This document shows, in pieces, positions 43,068-51,128 of a stretch of DNA of 64,000 bases. Each line of letters opens with the position of its first letter. Positions within the stretch are counted from its first letter, which is position 1. Both the position numbers and the translations under genes were made by a program. The DNA is from JAVVEH01 sp032251435 (GTDB lineage Bacteria > Verrucomicrobiota > Lentisphaeria > Oligosphaerales > MVZH01), in the NCBI GenBank assembly GCA_032251435.1, contig JAVVEH010000014.1:29351-93350 (forward strand). Direction: 5' to 3'. Under the pieces are notes generated by a model. That model had not been told where the DNA came from. It did not search any database and worked only from the letters and a program-made list of their open reading frames with translations.

Positions 43068-44783
43068 ATGAAAACGGCACTGAGCACCCTGAACATGGAC
43101 CTTGCGAAACTGCTAATTGAGTCTGGAGCCGTCACTGCGGAGCAATATGACCAAGCGTTGGAAATCTCTCGACGCGGAGGCCGTTCTGTTCTCGCGGAAT
43201 TGGTCTCAATGGGCATCGGGGAGGAGCTTGATTTTCTGCGGCTTATCGGTGCCGCGCAATCGCTGGAGGTGGTTGACTTGCGCCGCGCCGCCATCGCTCC
43301 GGAGGCCGTTGAGGAAGTTCCCGCGAAATTCGCCCGACACTACGGGGTCATGCCAGTCGCCTTGTCCAGCGCCGGATTGACCATCGCCGTCTCGGAGTCC
43401 ACCGACCGCTGGGTTGTGGATGATCTGCAAACGACTTTGGGCCACCGCGTCCAACGGGTTCTGGCCCCTCATACCCATATTCAAGAGGCGATTGAACGCC
43501 ATTACGGAGTGGGTGCCGACACCATAGAACGGATTATGGATGATGAGCAGTCCGCCGGCCGGATCCAGTTGCTTCATCATGACGGCAGCGCGGTTCAGGA
43601 TTTGGAGAGGATGGCCGGCGACGCGTCGGTGGTCCGTCTGGTCAATGAGATTGTCCAGCAGGCCATCTCGGACCGGGCGACAGACATCCACCTTGAAACC
43701 TTTGGCGATGAAGCCAAGCTGCGCTGCCGGGTGGACGGGGTGTTGCGGGACACGCGCGTCAGTGAGGATATCCGCTACCTGTATCCGGCGGTCATCTCAC
43801 GCATAAAAATCATGTCCGGTCTGGATATCATTGAGCGCCGCGTCCCGCAGGACGGGCGGGCCAAGGTGAAAGACGGTCCCCTTGAATATGATCTGCGCGT
43901 GTCGGTCATGCCGACGATTAACGGGGAAAATGTGGTTATCCGCATCTTGCCCACCACGATGCTGTTGAGCCTGGGTGATCTTGGCCTGCGCCCGGATGAC
44001 CTGCGCATATTGGATGGCCTGATTCACCGCCCTAACGGTATTCTTTTCGTGACGGGGCCGACTGGCAGCGGCAAAAGCACGACGCTTTACGCGTCCTTGA
44101 AACGGTTAAATAATCCGGGTATCAAGCTGGTGACGATTGAAGATCCGGTTGAATACGCTCTGCGCGGGGTCTCACAAGTTCAGGTTAACACGCGGACGGG
44201 AATGACCTTCGCCCGCGCCTTGCGCAGTATGCTGCGCCATGATCCGGATGTGATTATGGTCGGGGAAATCCGGGATTTGGAAACGGCGACGATCGCCACG
44301 CGCGCCGCGCTGACCGGGCATCTGGTGCTATCGACGTTGCACACGAACAGCGCTTCCGCCGGTGCCGCGCGGTTGATTGATATCGGCATTGAGCCGTATC
44401 TGATCGCCTCTTCGGTTCTGGCATTCATCGGGCAACGGCTGATTCGGGTCAACTGTCCAAAATGTAAAGAAAGCTGCCGACTGGACGATGAGACACTCGC
44501 CCTGTTGGGGCATCCCGAGGCGGCGGCGACGACTGTCTGGCGGGGAAAAGGGTGCGACGCGTGCGGGCAGACGGGCTTTTCCGGTCGGACAGGCATCTAC
44601 GAGATTTTGCCGGTGGATGGCCGGATTCGTCACATGATTGTTGAGAAAGCGTCCGCTGACACGATCAAAGACGCGGCCCGGGCGCGGGGCGCGCGATCCA
44701 TGCTGGAGGACGGATGGGAAAAAATTGTCGCTGGTAGAACGACACCGGAAGAAGTCCTGCGGGTCGCGCGGTTGGAGGATTGA
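43068..44783 (+). CDS. gspE: GspE/PilB-type secretion ATPase
   Basis: A 571-residue hexameric motor. The N-terminal GspE domain (about 10-150; LAKLLIESGAVTAEQYDQAL) precedes a RecA-like core with Walker A VTGPTGSGKST (330-337), the Asp box TIEDPVEYALRGVSQVQVN, Walker B VIMVGEIRDLETA and the His box HLVLSTLHTN. Two CxxC pairs (CPKCKESC and CDACGQTGFSGRTG) form the zinc finger of this family. It drives pseudopilus or pilus assembly. Its stop overlaps the gspF start (TGATG). ATG 43095 is an alternative start. Confidence 0.94.
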   Translation: MKTALSTLNMDLAKLLIESGAVTAEQYDQALEISRRGGRSVLAELVSMGIGEELDFLRLIGAAQSLEVVDLRRAAIAPEAVEEVPAKFARHYGVMPVALSSAGLTIAVSESTDRWVVDDLQTTLGHRVQRVLAPHTHIQEAIERHYGVGADTIERIMDDEQSAGRIQLLHHDGSAVQDLERMAGDASVVRLVNEIVQQAISDRATDIHLETFGDEAKLRCRVDGVLRDTRVSEDIRYLYPAVISRIKIMSGLDIIERRVPQDGRAKVKDGPLEYDLRVSVMPTINGENVVIRILPTTMLLSLGDLGLRPDDLRILDGLIHRPNGILFVTGPTGSGKSTTLYASLKRLNNPGIKLVTIEDPVEYALRGVSQVQVNTRTGMTFARALRSMLRHDPDVIMVGEIRDLETATIATRAALTGHLVLSTLHTNSASAGAARLIDIGIEPYLIASSVLAFIGQRLIRVNCPKCKESCRLDDETLALLGHPEAAATTVWRGKGCDACGQTGFSGRTGIYEILPVDGRIRHMIVEKASADTIKDAARARGARSMLEDGWEKIVAGRTTPEEVLRVARLED

Positions 44784-46045
44784 TGCCAAAGTTTGACTAC
44801 CAGGCGAAGCGCGGTCCCGCGGAGACACTGACCGGTCATCTTGAAGCTGATTCCCACGATGAGGCGGTGAGAGTGTTAGTGGATCAGGGCCTGACACCCG
44901 TGCGTGTCAGCGAAACGGTTCGCTTGCCTGTTCCAAAACTCGAACGGTCCCGACGGGTTGACACCGTGTCAGGGGGAAACCCGCGGCCCGCGGGAACAGC
45001 CAGTCGGCTTAAAATAAAAAGCCGGGAATTGGACCGCTTGACCCGCCAGTTAGCCACCTTGATCCGCACGAATGTCCCCATTCTCCGGGCTCTGAATCTG
45101 ATTAAAGATCAATGCGTGTCTCCCCATGGTGTCGCGGAAATGGTGGGTGATTTGCGCGAACAGGTGAAGCAAGGCAAGCAACTCTCGGACGCGCTGCGGA
45201 AATACCCCCGGGTGTTTGATGAGCTTTATGTGAATATGGTCGTGGCGGGAGAACGGGGCGGGGTGTTGCATCAAACGCTCACGCGTCTGGCGGATCACCG
45301 CGAGAAAGAGCTTGAAACCCGTCGGCGGATTCAGGCGGCGATGGCCTATCCATCCTTTGTGGTGGCGGCCGGCCTGTTGACCGTCTTCGTCGTTGTCTCG
45401 TTTATTCTCCCCAAAATCATTTATTTATTTGAAGGGCTGGATGATAAATTGCCCGCCTCCACAAAACTGTTGATCGCCACGACGCACTTCATGCGGGGTA
45501 ATTGGCTGTGGTTCGCGGGGGGAGTGCTGCTGGTGGTGCTGATGGTGAGCCGGGGGGGGACAGATTCGTGGCATCGGCGAGTGACCGATATGCTGAAATT
45601 GCGCACGCCGGTGATTAATAAACTAGTGCGGCATGCGGAAATCGCGAAATTCACCCGGACGATGTCATTGCTGATTGACAGCGGGTTGTCCGTACAGGAA
45701 AGTTTGAATCTAGGAACCGCCACTATTCAAAACCTGGCGTTGAGAAGCCGGATGGACGCCGTCGGCACAGCGATTGTCAACCGGGGCGCGACATTGTCGG
45801 CCAGCCTCGCCAGCGGGGACGTGTTTCCGCCGTTCGCCGTGAATATGATCATGGTCGGCGAAGAATCCGGCGAGTTGTCCGAAGCCCTGCGGGAAGTGGC
45901 CATGGTTTATGACCGCGAGGTGGAACAGTCCATCAAGTTGCTTGTCTCTTTACTCGAGCCGTTGTTAATTGTCCTGGTCGGCGGCATTGTGGCTTTTATT
46001 GTTTTCGCCATGCTGATGCCCATTTTTGAAATTGGAACGTTTTAA
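44783..46045 (+). CDS. gspF: GspF/PilC-type inner-membrane platform protein
   Basis: The 420-residue protein begins with the FDYQAKRGPAETLTGHLEAD pattern, and two T2SSF domains follow (LTRQLATLIRTNVPILRALN and FTRTMSLLIDSGLSVQESLN). Three membrane segments include FVVAAGLLTVFVVVSFILP and ILVGGIVAFIVFAMLMPIF. GSGE-type string MVGEESGELSEALREVA is typical. It couples the GspE motor to pseudopilin insertion. ATG 44783 overlaps the gspE stop; its own stop overlaps gspG (TAATG). Confidence 0.95.
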   Translation: MPKFDYQAKRGPAETLTGHLEADSHDEAVRVLVDQGLTPVRVSETVRLPVPKLERSRRVDTVSGGNPRPAGTASRLKIKSRELDRLTRQLATLIRTNVPILRALNLIKDQCVSPHGVAEMVGDLREQVKQGKQLSDALRKYPRVFDELYVNMVVAGERGGVLHQTLTRLADHREKELETRRRIQAAMAYPSFVVAAGLLTVFVVVSFILPKIIYLFEGLDDKLPASTKLLIATTHFMRGNWLWFAGGVLLVVLMVSRGGTDSWHRRVTDMLKLRTPVINKLVRHAEIAKFTRTMSLLIDSGLSVQESLNLGTATIQNLALRSRMDAVGTAIVNRGATLSASLASGDVFPPFAVNMIMVGEESGELSEALREVAMVYDREVEQSIKLLVSLLEPLLIVLVGGIVAFIVFAMLMPIFEIGTF

Positions 46046-46491
46046 TGATGAAAAAAAAGTCTCCCCTGTCCATACACCGCGCGAAACAGTTCACGCTTAT
46101 TGAAATTATGATTGTCGTGGTGATTATCGCCGCGCTGGCCGCCATGGTCGCCCCGCGCTTGCGGGGCCGGGCTGATCAGGCCAAAGTCAGTATAGCCGAA
46201 TCAGACATCAAGGCGGGTATCGCCAATGCTTTGAAACTGTATGATTTGGACAATGGCACCTTCCCGACGACCTCGCAGGGCCTGGCCGCCTTGTTGGATC
46301 CTCCCTCAACAGAGCCGGTGCCCGCCAATTGGCAGGGACCGTATTTGGATATTGACCCTTTGGACCCGTGGCAGCGCCCGTATAAATACGTGTATCCGGG
46401 AATCCGGAATCCGCATGGTTTTGACTTGTCCTCTCTCGGAAAAGACGGCTTGGAAGGCACCGAAGATGATGTTGTCAATTGGCGGAAATAG
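46045..46491 (+). CDS. gspG: major pseudopilin GspG
   Basis: The 148-residue protein has a type IV prepilin signal (AKQFTLIEIMIVVVIIAALA) and the GspG C-terminal pattern GTFPTTSQGLAALLDPP, WQGPYLDIDPLDPWQRPYKY and SLGKDGLEGTEDDVVNW with Ca2+-ligand-like acids. This argues for type II secretion rather than a pilus. The residue before FTLIE is Gln, where most peptidase substrates have Gly; similar FTLIE signals are common in Lentisphaera-type genomes. Prepilin peptidase and minor pseudopilins are not in the window. Last gene of the run. Confidence 0.92.
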   Translation: MMKKKSPLSIHRAKQFTLIEIMIVVVIIAALAAMVAPRLRGRADQAKVSIAESDIKAGIANALKLYDLDNGTFPTTSQGLAALLDPPSTEPVPANWQGPYLDIDPLDPWQRPYKYVYPGIRNPHGFDLSSLGKDGLEGTEDDVVNWRK

Positions 46492-46623
46492 GGGCGCTTT
46501 TTCCTCGGAAAAAACGGCAGGCGCGCGCATGCCGTTCCCACCGGCTTTTCCGGGTGTCCCGGTGGTGGAAAAGACGGGACAATCACCCCATCGCCCCCAG
46601 TTTCCCACGGTTGGAAGTCAGCC

Positions 46624-47745
46624 ATGAACCATGTTGCCGGCAGTCGAGTATGGCTCGAAATTGATTTGACGAAACTGCGGGAGAATGCCGCCCGGATTCG
46701 GCAAGCGGTGGCCCCCTGCGGGGTGATCGCCGTGCTCAAAGCGAACGCGTATGGACTGGGGGTGGTGCCCATCGCCCGCACGCTGGCGACAGCGGGGGTG
46801 GCCGGGTTCGCGGTGGCGGAGCCGGATGAGGCGCTCCAACTGGTGGACTTGGGATTGCCTGTGCAGATTCTGGGAGGCATGCTGGAGCACGAGCTGCCAC
46901 ATACCGTGGCGGCGGGACTCATTCATCCAATTGTCTCTCTGGACGTGGCGGAGCGGATCAGCGCCGAGGCCGCGCGCCAGAAAAAAACGGTTGAATGTCA
47001 CCTCCTTATCGATACGGGCATGGGACGCCTGGGTATTCTGGCGGCGGAAGCGCTGGACACAATAGACAAGGTCATGGCGTTGCCCAACTTGGATTGCGCC
47101 GGGGTGTATTCCCATTTCCCAATGGCTTACAGAGCCGGGGAGGCATACACCCAAGGCCAGATTGACCTGTTTCTCACGCTGTTAAACCGCTTGGAAGCCC
47201 GGGGTGTCACATTCCGCAAGATTCACATCGCTAACAGTGACGCGGTGAATAATTTTCCCCGGACATGTCAACCCCCGTTTAACTTCGTCCGCACCGGCAT
47301 AAATCTGCATGGCTCCTTTGACGCGGAAGGCCATCGCGCCCTGAGTCTGGAACCGATCCTGACGCTTAAAGCCCGTTTGGTGCAGATTCGCACTATGCCC
47401 GCGGGCGCCAAACTTGGCTACGGATTGACACACACACTGACAAAAGAGACGGTGGTGGGAACTGTGGCCGCGGGATACGCGGACGGTCTGCCATTGGCTT
47501 TGTCAAACCGCGGACATCTGTTGATAAACGATCATCTTTGTCCGGTTCTGGGGCGGGTGTCGATGGATTATGTGACGGTGTCTTTGGCGGGTGTCCCCAA
47601 CCCCCGTGTCGGCGATGAGGTGATTTGCCTCGGGGGGGGCGGCCGCGATCAGGTGGCGGTCGACACGTGGGCGGATCTGAAAGGCACGCACGCGTATGAC
47701 ATTATCTGCTCATTCGGATCCCGGGTGGAACGAAAATACATGTGA
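46624..47745 (+). CDS. alr: alanine racemase
   Basis: A PLP enzyme that makes D-alanine for peptidoglycan. The PLP lysine is in AVLKANAYGLG and the catalytic Tyr is in VAAGYADGLPLALSNRG; IDTGMGRLGI and GRVSMDYVTV are also family strings. Length (373 residues) is normal. It lies 130 bp after gspG; the gap has CCACCGG/CCGGTGG arms (about 46538-46565) but no T-run. It is convergent with the receiver gene. Confidence 0.95.
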   Translation: MNHVAGSRVWLEIDLTKLRENAARIRQAVAPCGVIAVLKANAYGLGVVPIARTLATAGVAGFAVAEPDEALQLVDLGLPVQILGGMLEHELPHTVAAGLIHPIVSLDVAERISAEAARQKKTVECHLLIDTGMGRLGILAAEALDTIDKVMALPNLDCAGVYSHFPMAYRAGEAYTQGQIDLFLTLLNRLEARGVTFRKIHIANSDAVNNFPRTCQPPFNFVRTGINLHGSFDAEGHRALSLEPILTLKARLVQIRTMPAGAKLGYGLTHTLTKETVVGTVAAGYADGLPLALSNRGHLLINDHLCPVLGRVSMDYVTVSLAGVPNPRVGDEVICLGGGGRDQVAVDTWADLKGTHAYDIICSFGSRVERKYM

Positions 47746-47806
47746 ACCCCGGCACTCGTGAAGAGACAAGAGGCTTTTGAGCGCGGCGGCCAAAAAGCGG
47801 GCCGGA

Positions 47807-48181
47807 TCAGGGCGCGGAGGCGGCTTGAGCGACCGCGGCTAAAACCGCGGCGCTGTCAAAAGGTTTAACCAACAAATCCGCCCGCTCGCGGGCCTTGGCG
47901 GTCAGAAATCCCGTGCTCTTCGCCGTGATGAAAATCACCGGCGAGGAAAACCCCGCTTCACGCATCCTGTCGAAAATCTCCACACCGTTTTCCGTTGGCA
48001 GGTAGACATCCAGAAGGAGGCAATCAACGGGGTTTGATTCCGGACACGGGGATATGTCGACACCGGAGGAGAATGTCTCCACGGTGTAGCCGTGGCTTTG
48101 AAGTAACCGGGCCAGAGCCTGGCGGACGGAAGGATCGTCGTCAACAATCCAAATTCGTTGTTTCGCATGCGTTGTCATCAT
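47807..48181 (-). CDS. stand-alone response regulator receiver
   Basis: The 124-residue protein is a bare receiver domain: acidic pocket IWIVDDDPSVRQA, phospho-Asp in CLLLDVYLPTENG, Thr/Lys in VIFITAKSTG and LLVKPFDSAAV. It resembles the FixJ-type receiver but has no output domain, so it should act by protein contact or in a phosphorelay. No kinase is adjacent. Confidence 0.9.
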   Translation of the reverse strand: MMTTHAKQRIWIVDDDPSVRQALARLLQSHGYTVETFSSGVDISPCPESNPVDCLLLDVYLPTENGVEIFDRMREAGFSSPVIFITAKSTGFLTAKARERADLLVKPFDSAAVLAAVAQAASAP

Positions 48182-48410
48182 TCATGTACCCTACATGTTT
48201 TTCCAGCGAATGTCAAGGCGGACACGCTGGAAAATGAAACGGTTCAGCCGGGTTGCGGAGCACAATTTGAGCGATTACTGTATGGCTGGTCCGGGAACTC
48301 ACGCGGCTGGCGTGTCGCATATCCTGTGAGCCTTGACAGTCCGGCACGCGGGCGGCCGCGGCCGCGGACACGGATGTCACGTGAATGAACAGCGGGTTAA
48401 ACAGGTGGCC

Positions 48411-49223
48411 ATGAACGTTAAACAAGCGCTCGACAATCTTAAACGTGGAACCGTCGAAGGGGTGAAATGGGCGACCCGCCCCGCCGGTGGCGCGGTGGCC
48501 GCCGCGGTTGAATATCTGACATGTTGTCCGGCTTGGTGGGCGGGCGATTACAGCCGTGATGACATTGAGCGCAGCCCGGATTATTTCCCGCTGGTCGGTG
48601 TGCTGCTGGGGGTGCTGGCCGGCTTGGTTATTTGGGTGTTTGGCTGGTTTTCCCCGCCTGTGGTGCTGAGTGTCTTGGGCGTGGCGGTTTTAATGAAGAG
48701 CACGGGGGCGCAGGGAAGCTTGGGATTGGCCACCGCTTTCGCTGATTATTTTAAATCTCCCTTGCGGAGAAAGGTGGATCAACCTCTCGCCGACTCACCC
48801 GGGTTGTCCGGCGGCGCGTTTTTGGCGTTCGCCGTCGTGGCCGGGAAAATGATCATGCTTGCGAGCTTGACACCCTGGCAATGCGCCCGGGCTGTCCTCC
48901 TGGTGGCGGTGGCGGGGCGTTGCTGCATGCATGTGGGGATGGCTTTGTGCCCCTGTGTGGCGGCAGACGGGAGCCTTGAACGCGTGTTTTGGAAACACGG
49001 TTCCGGGAACGCGCTTATTGTCAGCCTGGTCACGTGGGGGGCGGTCGCGATCCTGTTTCTGTGGACCGTGGGGTTGTTCGCTTTTGTGATCGCTGTCGGT
49101 TACGCGATGGTCTTTTCGCTGGTGTGTAAAAAAATGTTTGGCGGGTTGGACGGGAAAAGTCTTTTCGCATTGAGCGATGTCTGTGAGTTTGTGACGATTC
49201 TAATTTTAGCGATAGGGTACTAG
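48411..49223 (+). CDS. CobS-like membrane protein lacking the catalytic acidic motif
   Basis: The 270-residue polytopic protein shows the outline of cobalamin synthase CobS: SPDYFPLVGVLLGVLAGLVI at the start, AGRCCMHVGMALCPC in the middle and FGGLDGKSLFALSDVCEFVT at the end. Where CobS has HxDGLADxxDG, it has STGAQGSLGLATAFADYF, so metal/substrate binding is probably lost. No other cobalamin gene is nearby. ATG 48411 after AGGTGG is used; GTG 48381 is possible. It is 6 bp before the HEAT gene and probably cotranscribed with it. Confidence 0.6.
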   Translation: MNVKQALDNLKRGTVEGVKWATRPAGGAVAAAVEYLTCCPAWWAGDYSRDDIERSPDYFPLVGVLLGVLAGLVIWVFGWFSPPVVLSVLGVAVLMKSTGAQGSLGLATAFADYFKSPLRRKVDQPLADSPGLSGGAFLAFAVVAGKMIMLASLTPWQCARAVLLVAVAGRCCMHVGMALCPCVAADGSLERVFWKHGSGNALIVSLVTWGAVAILFLWTVGLFAFVIAVGYAMVFSLVCKKMFGGLDGKSLFALSDVCEFVTILILAIGY

Positions 49224-49229
49224 ATTTTG

Positions 49230-51044
49230 ATGAATGTGTTGACGGATTTGGGGGGGGCGATCCTTTATTTCACCGCGCTGTTGCCGATTTGGAATGAGCG
49301 TCCGCTGACCCGGGAGGATCTTGTTCCGGGACCGTATCCTGTGGAAGTGACAGACCGGCAAGTGGCTTTCGCACAGCAGGGATTCACCTATGCGGATGAG
49401 GATTTGTTGAACGCCATGATTGTGGTGTTCGGGAAGTCGCACAGCGCCGCCGCCCGCGACGCCTTGCTTAAACTGGCTAGGGATCAAGGCCTGCCATCGG
49501 TGGTGGCCACCGTGTTATTGCAGGCGGGAAACCTGCCGCTGGATAATCAGGATCTGGGCGACAAACTCGCCGTGTTTTTCACGCACGACGACGGGCAAGT
49601 CCGCTTTTGGGCGGTAACCACATACGGGAAATGCGCGGATCTGGATCCCACGGTGGTGATAAACGTCGCCCGGAAGGATCCCTCGATCCAGGTGAAAACC
49701 GCCGCCTTGGAGGCGCTGACCGGGCGGACCGGGGCGTTGGCGGTCAATGATTTTTATGAATGGTTGGATGATGACAACCGCGGGGTCCGGCATGCGGCCT
49801 TGCGCGCGGCCATGGGCGCTCGGAACGTGGAAGCGGGGCAAGATAAACTCGCCGCTTTTCTCGTCAGTCCTGACAGCTCTGACCGGCACGCTTTGGCCGA
49901 AGGATTGGCGCTGCTGCCTAAGCCGGCGGTGCCATGGTTTGGACAGAAACTGGCTGCGGATGAACATCCCAGTGTCCGGGCGGAATGCGCGGTTCAACTG
50001 GGTAACGTTTCCGGCGCGGACGCTCAGAAAATGCTGATTGGTTTGCTGGCTGATAAGGATTATGAAGTCCGGCGCAGCGCTGTTGAATCCCTGGCTTTAT
50101 TCCCCGATCCGGATGTGATTGAACGGCTGGTGGCGATGCTCGGTGATAAAAGCAAGTTTGTCCGCTGGCAGTTGGAGGAGACACTTGTGGCGCTTCACCC
50201 CCGGCAGGCGGTGGACGCGGCGGTCGCGAAAGCGTGCCGGTCGCAAAACCCTGACACCCGTCTTTTAGCCTGCAATGTGCTGGGCCGTGTCGGAGTCCAG
50301 CGGCATCGGGACACCATCGCCCAGGCGCTTCCCGCGGAAACGCGCTCGGTCAATATCGCCGCTGCTTTGACCGCTTTGGACCGCTTGGCCTTCGCGGCTT
50401 CCGACACGGTGATTTTACCTCATGTCACGCATGCGGACACCGCTGTCCGCCTGGCCGCCGCCAAGGCGTTGGGAAACGTTAAAACAGAGGCCGCCGTCAC
50501 CGCCTTGGTCGCTTTGGCGGCTGATCTGGACAATGATGTCGTCGCCGCCGCCATTCAATCCATGGGACGAGTCGCCGACCCGATGTTCTCCAAGACGCTG
50601 CTGAAAATTTTAAAAGACACCGGGCCAACCGCCCGCTATCTGGCGAGTCACCGGGCGCAGGCATGCTGGGCGGCGGCGAAAATTCCGGATGTGGACAAAA
50701 CCCTGACGAAACGGCTTGTGGAGCAGGGGAGCGAGGCGGTGATAAAAACGAAGGATGGAAATTTGTTTGAGAGTGATCACGTCCTTGTATCCGCCATTTT
50801 CGCCTTGGCTGAGCGGGCGCGGAGAGATCCCGCCGCGGTGGCGGCCTTCAATCGAGTCTACAGTGTTCATTCCCGGAAACGGACCGCCGCTGAGATCATG
50901 GGGGCCAGGGGCGACGTTTTTACGCCGAGTCCGGAGCTGTTGGACTATAGCGCCCAGGCGAAGGCGTGGCTGGACAATCTTCCCGCCCGGCCGGGGCCGC
51001 GCCCGAAAAGATCGATGAAATTTCTTTACCGCCCCGTCAAATGA
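49230..51044 (+). CDS. HEAT-repeat protein
   Basis: A 604-residue protein with an N-terminal hydrophobic stretch (LTDLGGAILYFTALLPIWNE) and then HEAT/PBS-lyase-like repeats from about residue 70 to 500, for example HPSVRAECAVQLGNVSGADA, KDYEVRRSAVESLALFPDPD and ADTAVRLAAAKALGNVKTEA. It has no catalytic motif and is probably a scaffold or binding platform. It is tightly spaced after the CobS-like gene and 84 bp before the helicase. ATG 49230 is chosen over TTG 49227. Confidence 0.8.
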   Translation: MNVLTDLGGAILYFTALLPIWNERPLTREDLVPGPYPVEVTDRQVAFAQQGFTYADEDLLNAMIVVFGKSHSAAARDALLKLARDQGLPSVVATVLLQAGNLPLDNQDLGDKLAVFFTHDDGQVRFWAVTTYGKCADLDPTVVINVARKDPSIQVKTAALEALTGRTGALAVNDFYEWLDDDNRGVRHAALRAAMGARNVEAGQDKLAAFLVSPDSSDRHALAEGLALLPKPAVPWFGQKLAADEHPSVRAECAVQLGNVSGADAQKMLIGLLADKDYEVRRSAVESLALFPDPDVIERLVAMLGDKSKFVRWQLEETLVALHPRQAVDAAVAKACRSQNPDTRLLACNVLGRVGVQRHRDTIAQALPAETRSVNIAAALTALDRLAFAASDTVILPHVTHADTAVRLAAAKALGNVKTEAAVTALVALAADLDNDVVAAAIQSMGRVADPMFSKTLLKILKDTGPTARYLASHRAQACWAAAKIPDVDKTLTKRLVEQGSEAVIKTKDGNLFESDHVLVSAIFALAERARRDPAAVAAFNRVYSVHSRKRTAAEIMGARGDVFTPSPELLDYSAQAKAWLDNLPARPGPRPKRSMKFLYRPVK

Positions 51045-51128
51045 GAACCCCTGTTCAGGCGACCCGCTCTGTGAATGCTTGGGAGGGACCGGGATGGTGT
51101 CCGCCGCCTTCTGAGAGTCAGATCGTTT

